64,000 nucleotides of DNA from the NCBI GenBank assembly GCA_963693305.1, contig OY855908.1, positions 34,181,805 to 34,245,804 of the forward strand. Direction: 5' to 3'. The notes under the pieces are model-generated. The model made no database searches, was not told the DNA's origin, and saw only the letters and a program-made list of their open reading frames with translations. This document shows positions 1 to 10,128 of the stretch, piece by piece (within the stretch, counting starts at the first letter, position 1; each line of letters starts with the position of its first letter). The position numbers and the translations under genes were made by a program. Source of the DNA: Meandrina meandrites (lineage: Eukaryota > Cnidaria > Anthozoa > Scleractinia > Meandrinidae).

Positions 1-55
1 TAGGTAGGTAGGTAGGTAGGGAAATAAGGTAGGTAAGTGAATAGGTAGCTAGGCC
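1..55. repeat. (TAGG)n-type microsatellite at left edge
   Basis: The window opens with about five perfect TAGG units that decay into TAGG/TAAG variants up to about position 55. It lies in the intron upstream of the first discoidin exon. Confidence 0.8.
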
Positions 56-161
56 CCCTTGATTCTAGTTACCATACTTCGAAGAAAAGCTTCTTAAGGT
101 ACCACTGATCTCTTAAGTCGGAACCTTCTACCCTTTTCCTACTTACCATTTTATGTGTTAG

Positions 162-3100
162 CGTGTCAGAAACCTCTTGGAATGGAAAGACGTTTTATAT
201 CGGACGCCCAGATCACCGCTTCTTCTCAATGGGACATCAACCACGCCGCAGTGCAGGGAAGATTACACTTCAAGGCCGGAGGAGGCAAGCAGGGAGGCTG
301 GTCAGCGGGTGCTAACAATCAGAATCAATGGCTTCAAGTTGATCTCGGCGTTGAGACCTCATTCAAGGTCATAGGAACTCAAGGAAGGAACGCAGTTGAC
401 CAGTGGGTAACCAGTTACAAATTACAATACAGTAATGATGGGATCTCATTTGTGAATTACAAGGACCCAGGAAGCAGCGCTGATAAGGTATGAACATTGA
501 CAATCACATTTTCTCTTTAAAACTGCCAATGCATAATTTCAACGGAACAATAAGAGAATTAGAATTCTACTAGTATACTAATGCAAATGCTGCAGTCTGA
601 TTGGTTAACTGGTGTTCTTTTCGATTGGTTAGTTGATGTTCGTCTGGCTTTCCATCGTTTTCGTGGCGCACGCGGCAATCAGAACAAGCGTTAGTTGGCT
701 GGATAAGCAAGCATGCGCATTTGCAAGAAATTTCTGAAAATTATAGAATTATAGAATTACCCCCGAGAAAGGAAAAGAGATATTCTGTACTTGCTAAGAC
801 ATGGAACATGTTCAGTAGTTGTTTCTAAAACACATAATTGTTTCTAAAACACATTTTTTTAGAATGAAAATTACTTTCCAAAGAGCTTATATTGAAGGAA
901 AATGCATCCCACCTCACTGATGTCAAAATGCAGGAAATAGCACTTGAGAGAACCTAAATTTGCAAAATTTCCCTGGGGGGGGGGGGGGGGGGGCTTGCAA
1001 CCAGAGCCCCCTAGAGGCTCGCGCCTGATCAGCGCTCGTGTTAGCCCCTCCGCGCTAAAACGTACCTCCCAACAAATAAAAGAACCCCCCTCAACAGAAT
1101 CCACCCTACGGGCCTGCATGAGTATAGGACTTTTGAAGCCTTGCTGACGCGGCAGTCAGTCGGTAATTAATTCGTTTATTTCAGTGTCAATCGATTTAGC
1201 TTCACATGAACTAATTGGGGACACTAAAATCTCTAAAAAAAACATGAAAGTAAAACTCATGAAAGGAGGACAGAAATCAGAGAACACCAGAGAAATTTAG
1301 AAATAAAATGCCAGCCACAAGCGAGTTTTTTTATAACGTTTTGTTTAGATTTTTACAGGAAATGCTGACAGGGATACCGTTGTATATCACACTCTAAGCT
1401 TCTCAAGCAAAATACGTTACATCCGGGTCGTTCCATGGACATGGCACAGTCACATTACTATGAGAATGGAGCTCTTTGGTTGTCCAGGTAACTGCATATG
1501 TATATACTCAATAGTACAGTACAACTACAACTAATTAAAGCAGTCTCAGCAGCGCAAATTCCATCTTAGCGGCCAAGTCTTTAATACGCTTTATAAAGGC
1601 GGTGGCAACGAGGACACAATGTTGCGGACACAAATGTTTCCCCGTTTGCTCACGCGCGCAACATTTGTTGCAGACACAAAATTTGTGTCCGAGACCCAAA
1701 AATGTTTCTGATTTCTTTCAGAAACATTTTGTGTCCGCAACAAATGTTTCCCGGTTTGCACAGCATAGAAACAATTATGAGCAACAATGTGTCCGCAACA
1801 TTGTGTCCTCGTTTGCCGCCACCTTTAAGGCTTAGAGTAGGAATGGGGTTTACTATCAAACTCAGAAAACCGTGATCACCTGAAATATTTCAGGAATGTT
1901 GATTGTCTAGTGCCCAATCAAAATAAAGTGCAGGACACGCAAGCAAACCTCAAAACCACAAACTAATAACCGTTGCTGTTTGCGGTTTAGTTTTCTCACG
2001 CCTGATTGGCTTTTTCCTTGCAGCACAATAACATTCCATTAATATTTCTGGTGTTCACGGTTTTCTGAGTTTCACAGTAACTGATTGCTAAGAATTAGTC
2101 AAAGTTTTACTCTCAGCTGAAAAATAAAGCGCCGTTCCTCTGTTAGCTCGGATTTAAGATAAAACAGCTACTGATAGCTGAGAAATGAGCCATCATCGTC
2201 ATTATCATTCACATCCTTTATTTAAACACGATTAGTAATGGTAATAGGACTGAGTGGAGTCCAATTCGGTCTGTAATCATACGAGTGATTAACAAAATCG
2301 GACGACCGCGTAGCGGGAGTCCGATTTGTTTAATCACGAGTTTGATTACAGACAGAATTGGCCGACACTCAGTCCTATTATCAATTAATCATAAGTATAA
2401 CAAAATTCGAGAAAAAATTTAGATAAAGCGAAGCCTACTAAGGACTTATCATCATTACGGCAAAAAAGCCATTCTTGAAGCTGAAGGTTTTAGGAATATC
2501 AAGGAGTATTTAGTCACAACAAGGAACCAAATAAAGAGCGCGCGCATGCGCAACACGCGAACTTTGTTATTGGACACCTTGTTATTGGACACCTTGTTAT
2601 TGGACACTTTGTTATTGGACACTTTAGCCGCGCGCGCTCCAATTTGGTAAAAAATAGGTCGTGCTAAGAACCAATCAGATTCGAGAATTTTGTTATAGTT
2701 GGGATTAAATTTTAAAGCACGATGCTTGAGGGTTCGTGTACTCTAAATAATAAAAATTTAAATTTAACGGAATATAAATAAAATAAAGGTAGAAGTCGAC
2801 ATTAGCCCTTTTCGTACTCTTAAGAAAAATATATATGTACATCGTTAACCTTTAAAATATATGTACATATAAGTATCATTTAAACTCGTGGTAATGTCCA
2901 GCGAGCGACGAAACTGACTGGGCATTAAAATTAAGCTCCTTACCATAATTTTCTTTCTTCACATTACGATAGAAAGCTGAAAATTGGGAGCTCTGTGGCT
3001 AGTCGCATTTTTCAATATAGTACGAGTTAAATCTAGGGAAAGTGATCGTAATTATTGGTCCTTCTGAGGCTGTAAGTCACACTGCACCTACCCCCATATG

Positions 3101-4498
3101 CATCCCTATTTTAAGTCGATGATGTTTGATATTTTTGCTGACTTTCTTCTCAAGAATGCCAAGACGCGCTTGGAATGGAAAGCCACGCAATTTCCGACTC
3201 TCAGATTTCTGCCTCATCGCAATGGGATGTGAACCACGCAGCCATACAGGGAAGGCTTAACTTCCTGGCAGGAGGCGGGAAGCAAGGTGGCTGGTCGGCA
3301 GGAGCCAATGATCAAAATCAGTGGCTTCAAGCGGACCTCGGCACTATCAAAAAAGTGACACACTTGGGAACGCAAGGGAGGAACGCTGTTGATCAGTGGG
3401 TGACCAGTTACAAGGTGGAATACAGCACCGATGGTGCGTCCTTTCAATTCTACCAAGAACAAGGCGCCGACAAGGTATGTCAACTTTTCTTCAATGGCCG
3501 TTTTTACGCTAGAGACGATAAAATCGTCTACACGCCTTTGACGTCTAACACGTTACTGTGAAACTCAGAAAACCGTGAACACCAGAAATATTAATGGAAT
3601 GTTATTGTGTTGCAAGGAAAAAGCCAATCAGGCGTGAGAAAACTAAACCGCAAACAGCAACGGTTATTAGTTTGTGGTTTTGAGGTTTGCTTGCGTGTCC
3701 TGAACTTTATTTTGATTGGGCACTAGACAATCAACATTCCTGAAATATTTCAGGTGTTCACGGTTTTCTGAGTTTCACTGTAAAGGCAATTATAATCTTT
3801 GTCATGACTGCCATTTTGACACGAGCCGCTCATGCGCCGCTAATACTGTAAAAGGTTTTTTTCGTAAACGTCGTTACGTTATTATGACTACCTATTTAAA
3901 CGTCACAGTGGTTAAAAGGTTCTTGTCAGAACTGCACAGACTCCCCTGTGAGGTTTTGTCCGGTTGCGTCGAGCTACCAGAAATGAATGCCTTCAGAGTT
4001 TCGCTTTGACGACCATGTGTCTTTTGCTCAGGCCCCCCTCTTAAGCACTCGGTCGTTTATTGTTCAAACATCTCATTATAGTGGTGGTACGCTGTAACAA
4101 TCAGTAATAAGAAAAAGATAAAACATTTCTGAACATTTTACAAAAGAGTTAAAAGTTGGGCTCGTTTACCCCCTCATAACTATATAGTAAGCCACCTTGA
4201 CAGAAGTTAAGTTCAGTGCATGCATTATTTTGAAAAGGAGTTTCCGCATTGGAGAGACACTGATATAGATAAAATGATGTCTTGTATTGCTTTTAAACAT
4301 AGAGCGCTGGTTTGTAATTTTATTCCAACTGTTTTTCTGCCTTTGTTAATACATATTCAGATTTTTACTGCAAATTCAGACCGAGACACGATTGTGTACA
4401 ACTATCTGAGTTCGCCCGTAACAGCTCGTTTCATCAGGATTCATCCGTGGACCTATCTCAATCACATTTCAATGCGGATGGAGATTTACGGCTGCTGA
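162..4498 (+). CDS. Secreted/surface protein with two F5/8 type C (discoidin) domains, 3' end of gene
   Basis: Four coding exons: 162-487, 1349-1487, 3155-3474 and 4361-4498 (stop TGA). Phases agree at every junction. The 5' part lies outside the window, because exon 162 follows an acceptor AG and starts in phase 1. Exons 1+2 form one F5/8C domain and exons 3+4 a second. Each begins at a Cys followed by LGME, has the S-x-W-D and G-x-W-S-A-G cores, N-Q-W-L-Q-x-D-L-G and TQGR, and ends at a Cys (MELFGC, MEIYGC). These terminal cysteines normally form the domain-closing disulfide. The protein ends one residue after the second domain's fold, with no membrane anchor at this end. F5/8C domains usually bind carbohydrate or phospholipid outside the cell. 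The two domains are very similar and have the same exon split, so they arose by internal duplication. Ligand and upstream domains are unknown. Confidence 0.9.
1594..1827. mobile_element. Palindromic foldback element (MITE) in discoidin gene intron
   Basis: Terminal inverted repeats of about 40 bp begin TAAAGGCGGTGGCAA and close as TTTGCCGCCACCTTTA. Variants of GGACACAAATGTTTC recur in both orientations inside, so the whole element can fold on itself. No coding capacity was seen; it is a non-autonomous DNA element. Confidence 0.75.
1858..2080. mobile_element. MITE, family 1, copy 1
   Basis: About 223 bp, near-identical to the reverse complement of 3553-3783. Its ends carry AACTCAGAAAACCGTG and the inverse CACGGTTTTCTGAGTT. 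It lies in the intron between exons 1349-1487 and 3155-3474. The two copies are in opposite orientation around the third discoidin exon. Confidence 0.85.
2243..2379. mobile_element. Short foldback element
   Basis: Starts AATAGGACTGAGT and ends ACTCAGTCCTATT, with further complementary segments (GTCTGTAATCA / TGATTACAGAC) and a central CGGAC...GTCCG pair. The whole 137 bp can form a hairpin. It is non-coding. Confidence 0.7.
2561..2626. repeat. 16-bp tandem repeat
   Basis: Four consecutive copies of a unit close to TTGTTATTGGACACCT, the last two with TTT for CCT. It lies in a discoidin-gene intron. Confidence 0.8.
3553..3783. mobile_element. MITE, family 1, copy 2 (inverted relative to copy 1)
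   Basis: 231 bp, ends TTACTGTGAAACTCAG and CTGAGTTTCACTGTAA. Matches 1858-2080 on the opposite strand over essentially its whole length with few differences. It sits in the intron of the second discoidin domain. High identity suggests recent mobility. Confidence 0.88.
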
Positions 4499-7400
4499 GG
4501 TAGATAATTAGCCAGCTACTTGGTATGAAGAATTTCTATTTCCTTTTCTTTGAATTACAAGACGTTTTCTCTCTTCGCGTGCTCCGCAATAAGTTAATTT
4601 TTTCCCCTGTTTAAGAGACGCCTAAAATTAAGCCCTAAAAATCCTACGCTGCATGCGAGACGGAGATACCTTAGAAACGTATGGCGCAGTTTGTGATGTC
4701 CCTAATTAGTTGTTTCTCGAACGGGAAAATTCAATATGGAACAGTAACCAACCAGAGACTGCCTCGCGGCTTCCTCGTCCCCAGGCCTCGCTCCTCGGTC
4801 GTGCGCGGTGCACTTTGTGTTATGGGATTGATAGTCCCTACCCATCTGCCCCCGCACTTCCTGATTTCCCGCCTTTTGGCCTTAAACGTACGGCCGGCGC
4901 CTGGGGACGAGGGAGGCCACGAGGAGCCCTGTAATGTATGCTACGAGCCATGAGATTATACAAGATACTTTAGGTAGCCAAAATTGAAAATCAACTGGTT
5001 TTTTAGCTGTGTACTCTGCCTTTTCATTATAATTCAACCATTCCGTCGCAGTTTCCTTTTGTGCTTCCAAACTACTACGGAGCCTAGATCCTATTTATCT
5101 CGACTCTGCCACAGAGTTGAAAGCAAAAATTAAGAATTGAATACATGTGATATAACTAACGAAAGAAATAAAAGAAGTGTTTAACTCAGCGCATTTGTTT
5201 TGCTTGTCTCCATAGCATAGAGGTCCAAGCCAAGAAGTTCAGAAAGGGTATGGTGTTGGTACAAGCTACACAAATAGTTTCCTTGTAAAACCGAAGGACA
5301 AGGGCAGCTCTTGTTTAACAAAAATCAATTGTAGAATAAAGTTTCCTGTTCTGAACTCAACAAGGCTAACGTGTTTCGTTTTTCGCACTAAGCTTCCAAA
5401 GTTACATGGACTTACTAAATTTGGGGTTCCAGAGTTTCTCTTGCGAAATGTCAGTATTGACATAAATGCATGTGTCGAAAGTAATTCGCGTTTTTTTTTG
5501 GTTTTGCATTACTAAGCTTAGGGATATAGTTTTAAAAATTTGCACCACTTGGTACCATAAATGCCCCTTTTGTAATCAGGATGTTCCTTCACTTCGTCTG
5601 TTTGCCTGCTTATTCTATCCCACAAGAGAGAAAACTGCGAAAATGACAAGGGTGTAGAGATCCGCATAGTGCGTCTCTGATTGGCTGTTCCGTGCGCGCG
5701 AAAATTCTTAACCAATCAGCAACAGCACCTCATGTCAAAAACACTACACGGATCTCGGTAGAGCTAATAGCACCATGCGGAATATTTAGGGTTAAATCTT
5801 TGAGTGAAGAGAGGCGTGTACAGCTGTTAGGAAAGTATCCAATATCATTGCCGCCAGTACACCGTAAATGCCTCCTTTGCAAGCTTAAACCTTTTTATCA
5901 GGCGTAGGAGAACACTATTCTTTTTTTAAGCAAAATGCTCAAACAAAAATTGTCAGCAGGAAGATTCTACCGAAAAAACTGTTTGCACAGACAACGATAC
6001 AAAAAACAATTGTTTGTCTTGGAAAAAGTTCACCCCTCCCTCCCCCCACCCCCTCCAAAAAATAATGGTTCGTCCCTAAAGAGCCCACCGCCCCCACCCC
6101 ATCTTACTATCATATTTCTACCTATTTGGCCTTCATTTTTGAGCGAGTACCATTCCCTACGCTTTGTTTTTGTTGTTGTTGTTATTGTTGCCTTTGTTGT
6201 TCGTCATTTGAAAGTAATCATTGACATACATTTTTTTTTTTGTTTCTCATTATTTTAAAAGCAGTACAATGTCTCTTCCGGTCATGTTCCTCAGTCTTTA
6301 AATATTGTTTTATATACATAAAGAAATCATCGCCTTTTATGGTCAACTTCTTTAGGGACGGAAATTTTTCGTTCGACAGGCTGATAACCTACTGGGCACT
6401 AATTATCATTCCGTTCAATCCGACGGAATTTTTAACTGGCGGCTTGAAAAGGTTATTTTAAAGCGAGCAGTTCCTATTCGTAGTAAATGACACCTGGTCA
6501 AAAAAATGTTTGACTTCTTAATTGAAAAGAGAGAGTATTTGCATGTCACAACTTATTGTCTTCCTAATCTCCAGATCGTGCAGGTGTAAAAGTTGAGATC
6601 ATTTAAAATCGTCTTTCTAAATGACCTAAATCGAATGCGTTATTTTCCATATTCTTTTTCTCTGAAATGAGTTCCCCGCTACGCGTGTCGGAGTTGTAGA
6701 ACTTTTTTGCCACTTTTAAAACAAGAAATTAATATGATTTTCGTTATTTAGTTCATCGGAACAAAGAACTTTTTTTATTTCTTAATTTATACGCCCACTT
6801 GTGTCTTCGCAATTAACCAAGTGGGATATGCAGTATTCTTTTTTTTTATTGAAATTAATGGCCTGGAATCAATTTGAAAGGCTAATATTATTATCTTTGT
6901 GGGCAAGACGGCACGGGAAGTTGTATTCATGAAAACGAAATGTGTGATTATTGATCAATATCACCTCAATGCCTTTGCTTCGCTAATAACCCCAGCCTGC
7001 ACTATTTTAATTATGTTCCAGTATGGAATTTTATTCAAAATGAAATTAATAACGAATGCGGCTAGGACAGCCCCTTCTTTGCACGAAAAAAAATTGGCAA
7101 TAGTTCCTCAGGACGATTTCATCTCTGACATATTTTTAGGAGTTAATTAAAAGAACGAATTTCTCGCTAGACTGGCCACATACGTGTCACAAAGATTCCC
7201 TTCAATCCATGTCATAAATATTTACACGGGGACTATCATAAAAGACAGGGGTGCCAAACAACCACAAATAATTATAAAAACACTGTCCTATAGCCGACGT
7301 TAGAGCCGAATTGAAGAGAAATAACCAAAAATGCAAATCCCGTAAGAATTCTGTACAGTGCACGCCGTAGTCTAAAATTTATCTGTGCGTGGTTTTCAGC

Positions 7401-7606
7401 CCACGTACTTTAGCATCCTTCTTTAGTCGTTAATGTAAGTTTTCTTTCACTTTCCTTCCAGCGATAGTTTCTGTGCATTGGTAAATTTCGTCTGTTTTAA
7501 TATCTTCAAATCATCATGCTATAAAAACTGTACAGTTCTGTTGTTTTGTTCGTCGTTTTATCGGATCATGTAGCCTTCCATTCAGTCGACGTGTGCGGTG
7601 TCACAT
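4499..7606. other. Intergenic region with repeats, no gene recognised
   Basis: Contains a foldback element at about 4761-4926 (ends with CCTCGTCCCCAGGC and GCCTGGGGACGAGG). A segment near 5470-5520 resembles 9375-9425 (shared GTCGAAAGTA-TTCG and TTTGGTTTTGCA). The rest is AT-rich. The reading frames here are short, with no motif or splice context that I can support. Confidence 0.6.
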
Positions 7607-7873
7607 TCATGTTGCCACCCAAACAGCGATCACTATCAACGCAATAAGATAATTTCCAATGTACAGGGAGTAAAGAAATATAATAAGAGTCAAAGCGATT
7701 GCCACGAGAGCTCCAGTGATCTGCTGCCTTGTCTTTTCGCGTATCAAGTTTTCGAAACTGTCGATAGCATTCCTCGCCTCTCGTGTCGCTTTCTGAGCCC
7801 AAAATCCCTTGTTCACCGAAGACGTTTTCCTAGCTCTTGAGGTCCTCTTCGGTGGCGTCTGCAAGCGATCCAT
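7607..7873 (-). CDS. Possible small membrane protein, hypothetical (88 aa)
   Basis: Single uninterrupted frame on the minus strand from ATG at 7873 to TGA at 7607. The frame stays open upstream to 7927 but has no earlier ATG. The first 48 or so residues are basic and polar (RTSRARKTSSVNK, then a helical stretch ending in REKTRQQ). They are followed by one long or two closely spaced hydrophobic segments (ITGALVAIALTLIIFLYS, then NYLIALIVIAVWVAT) that reach the C-terminus. This pattern fits a tail-anchored or hairpin membrane protein with its N-terminus in the cytosol. I do not recognise the family. It may be a single-exon gene or one exon of a larger one. The contrast between a basic N-terminus and a clean hydrophobic end is what makes it look coding. 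Confidence 0.4.
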   Translation of the reverse strand: MDRLQTPPKRTSRARKTSSVNKGFWAQKATREARNAIDSFENLIREKTRQQITGALVAIALTLIIFLYSLYIGNYLIALIVIAVWVAT

Positions 7874-10128
7874 ATATATCGATCGAAATGTATTTGAAAT
7901 TGAAGCTAGCTGGCAAACATCATCCACTATCCGAGCTCAATCCGCTGAACTTTAAACAGACACAAAATATCACAAGTGTTTTCGTATTTGACCCAAGAAC
8001 ATTATGCAAATCTATACCCGTGGGGTTCGAGCATACACTTTTGATTACAAACAAAGAAAGCGATCATCATTGTTCATAAATATTTGATTCAACAACAGTG
8101 GACTTGGAGCATAAATAGGAGCTGTGTTTGTGAGAAATTGAAATTCTTATTAGTAAAATGAGTCAACAATTTCAGTCTGTGTTTACATTGTAAACAATCC
8201 GCAATTTGGCTACTTTCGTATTGAGTTGAGATTCACGCGACTTCATTTTAAATATTCAAACACCTAGGGTCAAGATTCTTTAGTTATTTGTGTTTTCCAA
8301 ATTTGCATCTTTATACCGTTTTGTTGCATTCATTGCTATTATCTTTCGATTCATAGCAACGCGTCTGAATATTAAAACTATTATTTCAGCACGTTAGAAT
8401 ACCCCCCGAAGAATGCTGGCTTTTGGATTGGGATATCTTAACTAATTTTTCAACTGAAATTTGCCAAAACCCTTTAAGAAGGCTTCATAGGCGATGGGAA
8501 GATCACAGTGCAGTTAAACATCTACCAACAAAAAAAACTTATACTGTCAGTTGTCAAATTACAACAAATTACAATACCACTCGTTCGTTCGTTCGTTCGT
8601 TCGTTCGTTCGTTCGTTCGTTCGTTCGTTCGTTCGTTCGTTCGTTCGTTCGTTCGTTCGTTCGTTCGTTCGTTCGTTCGTTCGTTCGTTCGTTCGTTCGT
8701 TCGTTCGTTCGTTCGTTCGTTCGTTCGTTCGTTCGTTCGTTCGTTCGTTCGTTCGTTCGTTCGTTCGTTCGTTCGTTCGTTCACTCGTGCGTTCGTTCGT
8801 TCGTTCGTTCACTCGTGCGTTCGTTCGTTCGTTCGTTCACTCGTGCGTTCGTTCGTTCGTTAAACTAACTTAGAATATCTTTTTATTTTTGCATTGATTG
8901 ATGATATATTTATTGTTTAGAAACCAACAGCTGCTTTCGGAAATCATAGAACCCTGCCCCTGAACGAAACAACGACCACACAACACTTGCCGTGAATAAA
9001 TTTATTTTTTCTCGCAACTCGAATTTCATATTTACATGACAATTGTATTAACTTTTTCTTGAATTATTTACAACCAGCTGCGTTTTTAAAACTATTAATG
9101 TCGGTACTTGGCAACAAGATTTCTTGCCCTTATTTTCGATCAATAAACAAATTCATAATAAACTCTGAGGTCAACATACTATTTCTCCATTAGTAAACAT
9201 TCTCTATTGTGGCAGAACCTGCGGAGATTTGATCTAAACAAGTTTTCTCTGGAACAACACGCAGAGAACCTCAAACACGTAGGGAACCTCAAGCATTGTT
9301 TTGCCTTAGGGCTAAGTTAAGGAAGAGTATGATTGAGTAATTATTCCACGACCAAATAGAGCGATTTTTACTTGAGTGTCGAAAGTATTTCGAGTTTGCT
9401 TTGGTTTTGCAATACTGCGCTTGGTGATTGGTTTAAAAAACTCGCGCCAATTTCTCAACCAGTCAGACGTAAAACCAAAACCATCGTGGCTGGCGCCTGA
9501 CACACATTTTCCCGCGCTTCGCATGTATTTGCTATGAGTTTTGATTGGTTCCCTGGATTGTCTGTGTCCTCGCACTCAACGACCGACCTCTACGACTTCA
9601 CGGAAAAATAGGGGAGGGGTCTGTGAACAGTCTAAATAGGAAACGAACTGAGAACAATGAAGAGAATTTATATGTTGACAGCAGGGTCTAAGAAGTTTAA
9701 TCATTAAAAAATACTCACGTAAAAAGAAAGCAAATAAATATCGCGCACCTTTTTGGCAACTATACATAGAGATGATGAACAAAAGAAATATGCACTAGTT
9801 AACTAAATTTGAGTTTTTCTTATAACAGTCTGTAATTCTGGTAGTTCGCCTTTTTGCAAACAATGTGTTCGTCCCCGTCAGCACCCCCCCCCCCCCCCCT
9901 CACCCTTGCCGCAGTATTGATGTTGATCCATCCAATCTTCTTGAGCCAAAATAGCTGTAGAATCGCCAGCCGAAACAATTGGCTTAATTAAACTCCCTGA
10001 TGACTTCACAGAACTCGTCACTTGGGAGCACTTTGTCGAGAGTCACAAGAAATTGTGGCCAGGATTATCGGTTTTATGTATATTTACTTAAATATTCTAT
10101 AAATTAACTGGACACCTTGGCACGAATG
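7874..10128. other. Intergenic region between small ORF and EAF 3' end
   Basis: Apart from the tetranucleotide array at 8579-8861, it holds AT-rich DNA, a dispersed-repeat segment at about 9330-9570 (with TGATTGGTTTAAAAAACTCG) and a poly-C run at about 9883-9899. The part nearest 10128 should include the EAF 3' UTR. No further gene is supported. Confidence 0.55.
8579..8861. repeat. (TTCG)n microsatellite, about 280 bp
   Basis: Near-perfect TTCG tetranucleotide array for about 200 bp, then interrupted by three CACTCGTGCG variant blocks. All the long open frames across it (repeating FVRS or NERT) are artefacts of a 4-bp repeat that has no stop codon in most frames. Confidence 0.97.

Noticed and set aside
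2561..2626. CRISPR-like repeat array
   Set aside because: Units are contiguous with no spacers, so it is an ordinary tandem repeat.
5935..6258. 107-codon frame with PPPPPP and T-rich tail
   Set aside because: Low-complexity C- and T-runs; no start context, motif or splice partner.
8423..8873. Long frames of FVRS/NERT repeats on both strands
   Set aside because: They are translations of a tetranucleotide microsatellite, which stays open in several frames by chance.
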